Below are positions 39,620 through 48,023 of a stretch of DNA of 64,000 nucleotides, piece by piece. The position numbers were made by a program, and so were the translations under genes. This stretch comes from Kitasatospora cinereorecta (lineage in GTDB: Bacteria > Actinomycetota > Actinomycetes > Streptomycetales > Streptomycetaceae). The number at the start of each line of letters is the position of its first letter. Position 1 is the first letter of the stretch. The DNA lies in the NCBI RefSeq assembly GCF_024172095.1, contig NZ_JAMZDX010000007.1, positions 1 through 64,000 on the forward strand, in the 5' to 3' direction. The notes under the pieces were generated by a model. It had not been told where the DNA came from. It saw only the letters and a list, made by a program, of their open reading frames with translations, and ran no database searches.

Positions 39620-39790
39620 CTCCCATTCTTCCTTCGGCGCGTGCCGCCGTCACCTGCCCGGTGTGCAGGAAGGGACTCGGTACGACCACTGGCCGCGCTT
39701 TCGGCGCTGGTGGAAGCCGTCCGGTCGCCGGTGGCCTGTCGGGCGCCTACGGTCGTGTTCTGACACGGCCCGTCGTTGCGGGAGGCCAGG

Positions 39791-40042
39791 ATGGGGTACT
39801 ACCGGTGGATTCTCCGGACAGAGGACGACGACGGCCGCTGGTGCCAGCAGGACGGCGCTCCCATGCCGAACCCCCTGGAGTACGACGGGCCGCCCCAGCA
39901 GGCGGCGAACCACCTGCGGGACGTGTTCGTCCGCACGCTCTCCAGCCCCGCTCCCGGCCCCCGTGCGATCACGGTCCGGGTCTGGGAGGGCCGCCATTCG
40001 GTCGGCGAACCCCAGGCCGAGACCGAGTGGTCCCGCGAGTAG
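39791..40042 (+). CDS. Small hypothetical protein
   Basis: An 83-residue protein starting MGYYRWILRTEDDDGRWCQQ with VFVRTLSSPAPGPRAITVRV later. ATG 39791 lies behind GGGAGGCCAGG. Codon use is strongly G/C-ending. No known domain. It is divergent from the PRC-barrel gene and stands alone; 40043-40293 has no gene. Confidence 0.55.
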   Translation: MGYYRWILRTEDDDGRWCQQDGAPMPNPLEYDGPPQQAANHLRDVFVRTLSSPAPGPRAITVRVWEGRHSVGEPQAETEWSRE

Positions 40043-40293
40043 CCGGACCACCCGCTACCAGGCCACCAGGAGGACGGGCCGCGGTTCGCCGCATCACCGA
40101 TGCCTGCATCGAAGGTGAATCAGCGCGGGACGGCTCCGGTCATCGACTGCGAGGCCGCCGTGGTTGCAGGGTTCCCCGGGGCCCGTGCGGCGGCGCATGT
40201 CCGGGCGAGGTCTGCGCACCTGCCCGCTGGATCCGGGGTGCAGTCGGGCGCGGCTGGCGGCGAACGGCAGGATGTCGTCTGCCGAGATCGTCG

Positions 40294-40770
40294 TCATCCG
40301 CCGGCCCGCGGGTCCGCGGTCGGCGCACCCGCAGCTGTGAGGAGGTCGGTGCCGGTGCGGGTGTTGGCCGGGTCTGACGCCGCCGTCATCAGCCACTCGG
40401 CGGCGGAGGCCTCGGTCTCGGGGGGAATCACCAGGAGCTCGATACGCAGCGGGATGAAGGAGCACACCATCACCTCGTCCGCATCCTGTTCCTGTTCGAA
40501 CCATCCGACGTGGATGACGTGGCCTTCGACCGGGACCCGCCGGGGGATGACCGGCCAATGCGTCGGATTCACGGTGACGCGGGTGATCTTCCCCCAGTTG
40601 GGGTCCAGTGCTGCCGCCAGCGGGGGGAGTTCGCGCAGGAGGTCGTGCGAGCGGGGCCACCAGGCTCCGTCCAGTCGTCCCGGGGTGGCGCCCTCCGGTG
40701 TCAGTGAGAGGCGCACCGGGGGCTCCGGCCCGGGTGGCTGGGCAGCGGTGGGATCGGAAGCCGCGGTCAT
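40294..40770 (-). CDS. DUF5994 family protein (second copy)
   Basis: A 158-residue protein with the family blocks LDGAWWPRSHDLLRELPPLA, TRVTVNPTHWPVIPRRVPVE and VCSFIPLRIELLVIPPETEA. It is a paralogue of 37598-38095 and closer to the family consensus. ATG 40770 (MTAASDPTAAQPPGP) is chosen because the open frame upstream is not conserved in character. Function unknown; DUF5994 genes often flank stress regulators in Streptomyces. Confidence 0.75.
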   Translation of the reverse strand: MTAASDPTAAQPPGPEPPVRLSLTPEGATPGRLDGAWWPRSHDLLRELPPLAAALDPNWGKITRVTVNPTHWPVIPRRVPVEGHVIHVGWFEQEQDADEVMVCSFIPLRIELLVIPPETEASAAEWLMTAASDPANTRTGTDLLTAAGAPTADPRAGG

Positions 40771-41390
40771 GTCGAACACCCGCCTGGGCTCGTTGGTGTG
40801 GACGGCCTGGTGCCGGCGCCTGGCACTGCAGGAATCCCGCAGGCCGTTGACGGTGAGTAATTCCACCGTACTCCGGCCGGGCCGGCCTCCGAGCGAGGAA
40901 GGGAGCGGTCGGTGGGTTGCTGCCGGCCGGGCTGCGTCGCTGTGAAGGCCGGATCGGCGAGCTTCGGCGCATCTCGTGGGCCCGGTCCAGGATCCGCCCC
41001 AGCGGCCGATCACCGAATCCTTCCGACCGGTCCGCGGCCGGTCCGCGGTATCTCCCGCGCGAAATCCGCCATGAGCACCTCGGTTCCTGCAGCAGTCCTT
41101 TTCCCTGAGCAGGCTCCCTGCCTGGCCTCCCCACGGACCGGCGCACGCCTCAACGGCATTTCCCTGTCCCGGCCTGACACCGGCTCTCACCCGCGACACC
41201 TCAGCCAGGGTGGGTTCTGCCGCTGTGGAGTGCAGCCAAAGTATCTGTCGGATGACTTTTCTGGCCAAACACGAGGAAGTAGTCGTTTTTGAAGAGATTT
41301 ATGTGCATGGGGGCTCGAATTCCGGTGGTGCGGAGTATTCTGGGAAGTGCCGGGAGAAGTTACCGGTAGGACGATCGCGAGGAGGCGAAT
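40771..41390. other. Intergenic region, right half unusually AT-rich
   Basis: No supported gene. On the minus strand RPLGRILDRAHEM near 41010 faintly recalls the N-terminus of a PP2C-type regulator but is isolated. From about 41210 onward runs such as TTTTTGAAGAGATTTATG make it clearly richer in A and T than anything nearby, a feature of imported DNA or of a promoter for the small frame at 41391. Confidence 0.4.
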
Positions 41391-41477
41391 ATGCGGATCA
41401 GTGAGGCAGGATTCCTGACTCTGCAACTCGTGATCGCAAAAATGCCCACCCTTTTCGGCGGGAAGATCATGGGGTGA
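41391..41477 (+). CDS. Candidate 28-residue peptide gene
   Basis: ATG 41391 follows GCGAGGAGGCGAAT, among the best ribosome-binding sites in the window, and opens a 28-codon frame (MRISEAGFLTLQLVIAKMPT, then LFGGKIMG) ending in TGA at 41475. The peptide is amphipathic with a hydrophobic core. The region is AT-rich and a TATTCT stretch about 55 bases upstream could be a -10 element. It could be a genuine small peptide, a leader peptide, or the surviving start of a gene cut off by the transposase insertion that follows. No family recognised. Confidence 0.35.
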   Translation: MRISEAGFLTLQLVIAKMPTLFGGKIMG

Positions 41478-41702
41478 CGGGCGCTGGGGGTGTGGATTCA
41501 GATCCTGTCGTCCCGGTCGGTGTTACGTTTGCGCAGGCCGGAAAGGCCACCTCCGCAGTGATGCGGGGGTGGCATTTTGTGGGGCGGGTGAGTGCAATGG
41601 TTCGTAGGGGGCATGGAGTCTCCCATCGCTGCTGACTTTCGGTGGTCGATGCAGGATTGCTTGGACCTGGAAGCCGAGCATGCGCTCGTTGAATAGGTCA
41701 CC

Positions 41703-42079
41703 ATGCCGATCGTGGCCCGCGAGGGTGGCCGCCGATACAAGCTGCGACCCTCCCAGCGAGCCCTGGTCGCGCTGGTGTACCTGTGGAAGCACGACACCCT
41801 CGCCCAGATCGCCGCCGGCTTCGCCATCAGCGTCGGCACCGCCCACGCCTACGTCCACCAGGTCACCGAGCTGCCCGCCCGCGAGGCACCCGGCCTGACC
41901 GAGGCCCTGCGCGACGCCGACCCGGATTCCTCCTGGTCGACGGCACCCGCTCCGCTACCCCGTCGAACGCGGCGTAGCCGCCGTGAAGCGATGGAGGATC
42001 TTCCGCCACGCCCGCTGCAGTCCGAACTGGCTGACGCCGGCAGCCAAGGCGGGTCCTTACCCTGGAGCTGCATCGCTGA
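41703..42079 (+). pseudogene. IS5-family transposase remnant
   Basis: The frame opens MPIVAREGGRRYKLRPSQRA with LVYLWKHDTLAQIAAGFAIS and VGTAHAYVHQVTEL, the N-terminal HTH of Streptomyces IS5-family transposases. After the LRDADP block it jumps, with frame changes, to GVAAVKRWRIFRHARCSPNW and a C-terminal TLELHR. About half of the catalytic DDE domain in the middle is missing. Terminal inverted repeats were not recognised. Its presence marks past insertion in this rearranged zone; it cannot transpose by itself. Confidence 0.75.
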
Positions 42080-42279
42080 AAAGGCGCACTGGTTTGGGTC
42101 GTGGTGAGGTCCGGAGCGCGACCAGGGCCTCCTGTAGGGAGACGGCGGGGAAGGGCTGTGAAGGGCTTCGAAACGGCGGGCGACGAGGAGGGGAAGGCGT
42201 AGCACGAGCCAGCCGCGGCCCGGGCGGCTCGCCCCAAGGGCGCAACCCCGGGTGCGCCTTCAGGCGCGTTGCGTATCCA

Positions 42280-42723
42280 ATGGGCGGTGAGCGGCGGTTT
42301 CGCCGCGACCGTCCCCGGGAGTGCCATGAGTACGTCGCGCGAGCCGCCTTCGTCCGGGCCACCCGATGGGCCGCCTACCGGCGGTGGATCACCCTCGGTG
42401 TTCTGCTGATTCCCGTCCTGGTGCTCGCGCTGTGGAGCCACCCGATGGTGCTGACCGCCCTGCTCCTGGTGCTCATCCTGCTCGCGGCACTCGCCGTGCT
42501 CGCGCTGCTGGTGGCGACCGGGCGGGCAGCCAGCAGAGTCCAGGGCCCGGACAGGCCGAGGGGGAGTAGCCGGGAGCGGCCACCGCGACCGGGCGCCGCA
42601 CCTCACGCCGGCGAAGCCTGCCGCAGTGGCCATTCGCGTGGAGAAGCCCGGGTCGAATCCCGGCCGACGGTCGACGACAGGGGCCCTGCCCGGCCATTTC
42701 GATCGCACTCTGCGTCGGTGTGA
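42280..42723 (+). CDS. Possible small membrane protein
   Basis: An open frame of 147 codons from ATG 42280 encodes RATRWAAYRRWITLGVLLIP followed by long hydrophobic runs (two transmembrane segments, residues about 40-85) and a basic, proline-rich tail. There is no clear ribosome-binding site and the tail looks like non-coding GC-rich sequence, so the gene may be shorter or not real. Confidence 0.25.
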   Translation: MGGERRFRRDRPRECHEYVARAAFVRATRWAAYRRWITLGVLLIPVLVLALWSHPMVLTALLLVLILLAALAVLALLVATGRAASRVQGPDRPRGSSRERPPRPGAAPHAGEACRSGHSRGEARVESRPTVDDRGPARPFRSHSASV

Positions 42724-42788
42724 GGCCCTGTGGAGACCCGCACACAAACATCACCGGTGCTCGCGCCGATGACGGGACGGAGAACGAA

Positions 42789-45149
42789 ATGACGCAGGCA
42801 CCGTGGAGTGAGTACCGGCCGGGCCAGCAGTTCCCCGGGGTGGTGGGTCGGACGACCGAGGAGTCGAGTCCGGCCTGGCCGCGACCGGTGCGGGCGGCGG
42901 CGGGTGCGCCGAACGTGCTGTTCATCGTGTTCGACGACACCGGGTTCGGCCAGTTCGGCTGCTACGGCAGCCCGATCGAGACGCCGAATCTGGACGCGCT
43001 GGCCGCGGGCGGTCTGCTGTACAGCAACATGCACACCACCGCGCTGTGTTCGCCGTCGCGCTCGTGCATCATGACGGGCCGCAACCACCACGCCAACGGC
43101 ATGGCGGCGATCACGGAGCTGGCCACCGGCTATCCGGGCTACAACGGGCAGATCCCGTTCGAGAACGGGTTCCTGTCGGAGATGTTGCTGCAGCACGGCT
43201 ACAACACGTACATGGTCGGCAAGTGGCACCTGATGCCCTCGGAGCAGGAGTCGGCCGCGGGCCCGTACGACCGGTGGCCGCTGGGGCGGGGCTTCGAGCG
43301 GTTCTACGGGTTCCTGGGCGGGGATTCCAGCCAGTGGTACCCGGACCTGGTGTACGACAACCACCAGGTGGAGCCGCCGGCCACGCCGGAGGAGGGCTAC
43401 CACCTGACGGAGGACCTGGTCGGGCGGGCGATGTCGTTCATCGCCGATGCCAAGCAGGTCGCCCCGGACAAGCCGTTCTTCCTGAACCTGTGCCCCGGCG
43501 CCACCCATGCCCCGCACCATGTGCCGAAGGAGTGGGCGGACCGCTACCGGGGCCGGTTCGACGACGGCTGGGAGGCCTACCGCGAGCGGACCTTTGCTCG
43601 GCAGAAGGAGCTCGGCGTGGTGCCGGCGGACGCGCAGCTGTCCCCGCACGATCCGGACGTGCCCGCGTGGGAGTCGCTCACGCCCGAGGCGCGGCGGTTG
43701 GCCGCGCGGATGATGGAGGTCTACGCCGGCTTCCTCTCCCACACCGACCACCACATCGGGCGGTTGGTGGAGTTCCTGAAGGAGACCGGCGAGTTCGACA
43801 ACACGCTGATCATGGTGGTCTCCGACAACGGGGCGAGCGCCGAGGGCGGAGTGACCGGAACCACCAACGAGCTGCAGTTCTTCAACAACGCGCCCGAGAC
43901 GTTGGAGGAGAGCCTGGCGCGGATCGAGGAGATCGGCGGCCCGGAGACGTTCAACCACTATCCGTGGGGCTGGACGTGGGCGGGCAACACCCCGTTCCGC
44001 CGGTGGAAGCGGGAGACCTACCGCGGCGGCGTCAGCGACCCGTTCCTCGTCCACTGGCCCGCCGGCATCCGCGCCCGCGGTGAGGTCCGCGACCAGTTCG
44101 CGCACATCATCGACATGCTCCCCACCGTCCTGGACGTGCTCGGCATCGAGCCGCCAGCGACCATTCGGGGTGTCACCCAGTCGCCCCTGCACGGGGTCAG
44201 CTTCGCCCACACTTTCGACGACGCCGGTGCGGCGACCCGTCACCGTACCCAGTACTACGAGATGCTCGGGCACCGGGCGATCGACCACGACGGCTGGCGG
44301 GCGGTCTGCCCCTGGCCCGGCCCCTCCTTCGAGGAGGCCGAGCGGCCCTTCGGCACCCCGATCACCATGGCCGACCTCGACGACCTCGACGCCCACCACT
44401 GGGAGCTCTACCACGTCGACGAGGACATCGCCGAGACCAGGAACCTCGCCCAGGAACAGCGCAGCAAACTGATCGAAATGATCGCGCTGTGGTACGTGGA
44501 GGCGGGCAGGTACAACGTGATGCCGATCGACGGCAGCGTCCTGCAGCGCATCATGACCGAGCGCCCGCAGATCACCGAGGCTCGCACCAGCTACACCTTC
44601 CGTCCCGGCACGCAGACCCTGCCGGCCGCGGTCGCGCCCCGGCTCCTCAACCGCCCGCACAGCGTCACCGCCGACGTCGAGATCCCGCCCGGCGGCGCGG
44701 AGGGCGTCCTGCTCTGCCAGGGCACCAACGCCGGCGGCTGGTCCCTCTACCTCAAGAACGGCCACCTCCACTACGCCCACAACTACGTCCAGCGGACCCT
44801 GCACCACGTGGCCTCCAGCGAGGGCGTGCCCGACGGGCGGCACACCCTGCGCTTCGAGTTCGAGCCCACCGGCGCCCCGGACATCGCCCATGGCAAGGGC
44901 GCACCCGGCCGGGCCCAGCTGTACATCGACGGCCGCCTCGTCGGCGAGACCGACATGCCGGTCACCACCCCGATCGCCTTCAACCCCGGCGGCATGGCCT
45001 GCGGCGCCAACCCCGGCTCGGCCGTCAGCCCCGACTACCAGGCACCGTTCCGCTTCACCGGCACCCTCCACAGCGTCACCGTCGACCTGTCCGGCGACCT
45101 GATCGTCGACGCAGGCAGCGAGATGCGCATGCACATGGCCCGCCAGTAG
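42789..45149 (+). CDS. Arylsulfatase, type I sulfatase family
   Basis: A 786-residue sulfatase. Metal-binding Asp49-Asp50 are in VLFIVFDDTGFGQFGCYGSP. The formylglycine motif is CSPSR at residue 87, a Cys-type sulfatase needing a formylglycine-generating enzyme. GKWHL, HAPHHVPKEW and SDNGASAEGG complete the active site. The C-terminal third includes a concanavalin-like sugar-binding domain (about 610-780, VLLCQGTNAGGWSLYLKNGH). It hydrolyses sulfate esters. No signal peptide is visible, so it is cytoplasmic or exported in an unusual way. Start ATG 42789 has GACGGAGAACGAA. A decayed paralogue is at 26778-27584. Confidence 0.92.
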   Translation: MTQAPWSEYRPGQQFPGVVGRTTEESSPAWPRPVRAAAGAPNVLFIVFDDTGFGQFGCYGSPIETPNLDALAAGGLLYSNMHTTALCSPSRSCIMTGRNHHANGMAAITELATGYPGYNGQIPFENGFLSEMLLQHGYNTYMVGKWHLMPSEQESAAGPYDRWPLGRGFERFYGFLGGDSSQWYPDLVYDNHQVEPPATPEEGYHLTEDLVGRAMSFIADAKQVAPDKPFFLNLCPGATHAPHHVPKEWADRYRGRFDDGWEAYRERTFARQKELGVVPADAQLSPHDPDVPAWESLTPEARRLAARMMEVYAGFLSHTDHHIGRLVEFLKETGEFDNTLIMVVSDNGASAEGGVTGTTNELQFFNNAPETLEESLARIEEIGGPETFNHYPWGWTWAGNTPFRRWKRETYRGGVSDPFLVHWPAGIRARGEVRDQFAHIIDMLPTVLDVLGIEPPATIRGVTQSPLHGVSFAHTFDDAGAATRHRTQYYEMLGHRAIDHDGWRAVCPWPGPSFEEAERPFGTPITMADLDDLDAHHWELYHVDEDIAETRNLAQEQRSKLIEMIALWYVEAGRYNVMPIDGSVLQRIMTERPQITEARTSYTFRPGTQTLPAAVAPRLLNRPHSVTADVEIPPGGAEGVLLCQGTNAGGWSLYLKNGHLHYAHNYVQRTLHHVASSEGVPDGRHTLRFEFEPTGAPDIAHGKGAPGRAQLYIDGRLVGETDMPVTTPIAFNPGGMACGANPGSAVSPDYQAPFRFTGTLHSVTVDLSGDLIVDAGSEMRMHMARQ

Positions 45150-45169
45150 GCGACCCGCCGACTGGGCCC

Positions 45170-45580
45170 GTCGTCCCGGCGGCGTTGGTCACCGGGCCGC
45201 CGCCGGCCAGGGCGAGCAGGCCGAGCGAGGATCCGGACTTGTTGACGGTGGCGGCCTGTCCGCCGGTCGCGGCGTTGTCCGGGTTGTCGTCGGCGACGTT
45301 GGGCCAGGTGAAGGCGAATCCGGAGGAGTTGAACGTCGAGCCGGAAGCGATGCCGGCGGCCGCCAGGGTGTTGGACGACAGCGTCGAGCCGCTGCCGTCG
45401 AGTCCCGGGCCGACGCTGGCGGGCGTCCCGTTGGAGTCGCCGGTGATCCCGACGCAGTTGTACGCGGACGCGACGGACCGGACGAGCATCGCGGCGACGC
45501 CCCACCGCTGGGAGGTGTGCCCGGTCGAGTCGGTGACGGTCAGCGGGATTCTGGCCTGACCGGTCGGTGTGGCCGGGCTC
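45170..45580 (-). pseudogene. Fragment of a secreted beta-sandwich protein (GH92-like C-terminal region)
   Basis: The minus strand encodes QARIPLTVTDSTGHTSQRWG, AYNCVGITGDSNGTPASVG, LSSNTLAAAGIASGSTFNSS and GFAFTWPNVADDNPDNAATG, in one frame but without start or end. Such blocks occur near the C-terminus of large Streptomyces secreted glycosidases with NPCBM/alpha-mannosidase-like architecture. Homology stops next to the arylsulfatase stop, so the 3' end was lost when these genes were joined. Family assignment is tentative. Confidence 0.5.
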
Positions 45581-46154
45581 GAGAAGCCGGGCGACAAGCT
45601 CCGGCGGGATTGCAACTCGACCGTGTCCGGGCCCGGTCGTCACGATCGGAAGCGTCCACGACTACGCACCACAGCCCTCGCGCACGACATCCTGCCGATA
45701 CCCCGGTCCGGCTCGAAGCGCCACGTCGTCACCGACGCAGGTGCCGGTGTCGACCAGGTCGGGCCCGGTGGCGTTCGCGGGCGTCACCCGCCGCCAACCG
45801 GGCCGGATCCGGCTGTCCCTGGTGCTCTTTCGCCCGCCGTCCTGGCGATGGTCCTTGTTGAGCTCGACGAGATGGCTCCACCGCGGCCGGAGCCCATGTA
45901 CTGCTCTGCGATCACCCCCACGCCGCGCTGCGCGGTGGGGGCGGTGTTGGCAGCCTGGACTGAGGCCGGCCGATCCGACTTCCTACAAATCGAGTCGTTT
46001 CCTGGTCCGCCGGCTGGCCTCTCGAGTTCAAACGGTGCTACCTCCGCCGCGTGGTGGGCGGTGCAGTGATGGGCGGCTGAACGCCCCGATTCTGCGCAGA
46101 GAACAGGTGACTGTGACCGAGGTCCTCGCCAGGTCATTTCATCTTCCGTCCGCG
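45581..46154. other. Gene-free junction between debris zone and conserved chromosome
   Basis: About 570 bases with no convincing frame on either strand. CCCCCACGCCGCG and GCGCGGTGGGGG near 45914-45942 form a hairpin that could be a terminator. Gene density and integrity change to normal right of this point. Confidence 0.4.
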
Positions 46155-46964
46155 TTAAAGGAGTTGGCCGCGATCGAAGACCGCCGTGACGGGGGCGTGG
46201 TCGGACCAGCGTTCGGCGTGGGTGGCGGCGCGCTCGACGTGGGCGTCGGTGCAGCGGGCGGCGAGGCCCGGGGTGGCGAGCTGGTAGTCGATGCGCCAGC
46301 CGGCGTCGTTGTCGAAGGCGCGGCCGCGGTAGGACCACCAGGAGTAGGGGCCCTCCTGGTCGGGGTTGAGTCGGCGGACGACGTCGACGTAGCCGGCCTC
46401 GTCGAGGACGCGGGTGAACCAGGCGCGCTCCTCGGGGAGGAAGCCGGCCTTCTTCTGGTTGGCCCTCCAGTTCTTGAGGTCGGCCTCGCGGTGGGCGATG
46501 TTCCAGTCGCCGCAGACGACGACCTCGCGGCCCTCCGCGGCGGAGCGGGCGCGCAGCTCGGTGAGGTGGACGATGAATTCCGCCATGAAGCGTTCCTTCT
46601 CGTCCTGGCGCTCGGTGCCGACCTCGCCGGAGGGGAGGTAGAGGCTGGCCACCGTCAGTCCGGGGAGGTCGATTTCGGCATACCTGCCCGAATTGTCGAA
46701 TTCCGCCGAGCCGAACCCGATCGCGGTCCGCTCCGGCTCGCGCCGGGAGAGCACGGCGACGCCCGCGCGCCCCTTCGCCGCGGCCGGCGCCCAGACGGCG
46801 TGCCAGCCGTCCAGCTCGCGCAGCACCTCGGGGAACTGGTCGACCTCGGCGCGCACCTCCTGGAGGCACACCACCTCGGCCTTGGTGTCGGCCATCCACT
46901 CCAGGAAGCCCTTCTTGGCGGCGGCGCGGATGCCGTTGACGTTGGCGCTCGAGATGACGGTCAC
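46155..46964 (-). CDS. xthA: Exodeoxyribonuclease III
   Basis: A 269-residue AP endonuclease/3' exonuclease of the EEP fold. Catalytic motifs are SSANVNGIRAAAKKGFLEWM, the metal-binding Glu of CLQEVRAEVDQF, VVCGDWNIAH, DYQLATPGL and the final SDHAPVTAVFD. It repairs abasic and oxidised DNA ends. GTG 46964 is chosen since the typical VTVISSANVNGIR begins there and AGGGTACCCTCTCCCG precedes. The family is 255-270 residues, so the gene is complete. Its last 140 bases are nearly duplicated at 28331-28471. Confidence 0.93.
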   Translation of the reverse strand: MTVISSANVNGIRAAAKKGFLEWMADTKAEVVCLQEVRAEVDQFPEVLRELDGWHAVWAPAAAKGRAGVAVLSRREPERTAIGFGSAEFDNSGRYAEIDLPGLTVASLYLPSGEVGTERQDEKERFMAEFIVHLTELRARSAAEGREVVVCGDWNIAHREADLKNWRANQKKAGFLPEERAWFTRVLDEAGYVDVVRRLNPDQEGPYSWWSYRGRAFDNDAGWRIDYQLATPGLAARCTDAHVERAATHAERWSDHAPVTAVFDRGQLL

Positions 46965-47155
46965 CGGGAGAGGGTACCCGGCGGCGGGAGCGACCCCGGG
47001 CCGCGCGGTGGCGTCATTGGTCTTGACCATCTCCCGACGCACCCCCTAGGGTCGCCTTACTGCAAAGACCTTTAATAAAGAAGGACGGATAAAGCCCGCC
47101 CTCCCCACCTGCCGAAACGGGGGAGCCGGGTGCCGCCTTCAGGGTGGAGGACACG

Positions 47156-47926
47156 GTGGGGCAAGGACAGCTCTCAGCGGTGCCGGAGCCGAAGTACTGG
47201 CATCTGCGTACGGTGCTGGTGCGCACCATCGACGCCGAGTTCTCCACCGGTCAGATCCTGCCGAACGAGCGTGAGCTCGCCGCCCGCTTCGGCGTGGCCC
47301 GGGCCACCCTCCGCCAGGCCCTCGACCAGCTGGAGCTGGAGGGCCGCCTGGTGCGTCGCCGCGGCATCGGCACGCTGATCGCCGCGCCGCGCGTCGGCGT
47401 CCCGGTCAACGGGCGCGAGGAGGGCTGGCCGGGCTCCGGACGCAGCCAGGCGTGGCGCATCGTCGACTGCGTCACCGCCCCCGCCACCGCCCAGCTGGCC
47501 CGCGTCCTCGGCGTGGCCGAGGGCGAGGCGGTGCACACCGTACGGCGGCTGCGCCTGGTGCAGGGCATCGCGATGGCCACCGAGTCGCTGCACGTCCCGG
47601 CCGCGGCGCTGCCGCACGTGGCCGGCTTCGCCGCCGAGAGCGACCGCGCCCGCGGTGTGCTCCGCCAGATCGAGCGGCTCGGCATCGACGGCGAGTCCCG
47701 CTCGGTCGAGCTGGGCGTCGCCGAGGCCGAGCAGGCCGCCCTGCTGGAGCGCCCGCCGGGCACCCCGGTGCTGGTCGTGACCACCCAGTACGCCGCCGCC
47801 GGGAAGCTCGCCGCGGTGGCCGTCTCCACCTACCGCGCCGACACCTGCAAGCTCACCTTCGGGGAGGCCGGTCTGGTGGAGGTCACCCCGGTCCAGGCCG
47901 GGAGCCCGGTGCGCTCCGCCTCCTGA
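47156..47926 (+). CDS. GntR-family transcriptional regulator with UTRA domain
   Basis: About 256 residues. The winged HTH is at about 10-75 (LRTVLVRTIDAEFSTGQILP, RELAARFGVARATLRQALDQ) and a UTRA ligand-binding domain at about 90-250 (VHTVRRLRLVQGIAMATESL, PVLVVTTQYAAAGKLAAVAV). HutC/DasR-type repressors bind sugars or amino acids through UTRA. GTG 47156 is favoured, five bases after GGAGG; GTG 47144 is possible. The AT-rich near-palindrome CCTTTAATAAAGAAGG about 47068 could be its operator. It converges on a ROK-type regulator, suggesting sugar-linked control of both. Confidence 0.85.
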   Translation: MGQGQLSAVPEPKYWHLRTVLVRTIDAEFSTGQILPNERELAARFGVARATLRQALDQLELEGRLVRRRGIGTLIAAPRVGVPVNGREEGWPGSGRSQAWRIVDCVTAPATAQLARVLGVAEGEAVHTVRRLRLVQGIAMATESLHVPAAALPHVAGFAAESDRARGVLRQIERLGIDGESRSVELGVAEAEQAALLERPPGTPVLVVTTQYAAAGKLAAVAVSTYRADTCKLTFGEAGLVEVTPVQAGSPVRSAS

Positions 47927-47940
47927 CCGACGACGCGAAC

Positions 47941-47973
47941 AAGGGCCCGCACGAGAGGATCGTGCGGGCCCTT
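47941..47973. terminator. Bidirectional terminator between GntR and ROK genes
   Basis: AAGGGCCCGCACG and CGTGCGGGCCCTT form a perfect 13-base-pair stem with a seven-base loop. The leading AA and trailing TT make it usable from either side. It lies 14 bases after the GntR stop and 50 bases from the convergent ROK stop. Confidence 0.88.
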
Positions 47974-48023
47974 CGGCGTACCACCACCGAACCGGCGTAC
48001 CACCACCGGACCGGCGGGGGCGG

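Noticed and set aside
41210-41404. A 64-codon plus-strand frame in the AT-rich islet
   Set aside because: It overlaps the better-supported start at 41391 and has no ribosome-binding site of its own.
45784-46899. A long minus-strand frame overlapping xthA
   Set aside because: It overlaps xthA in a different frame of the same strand and is Arg/Gly-rich without motifs.
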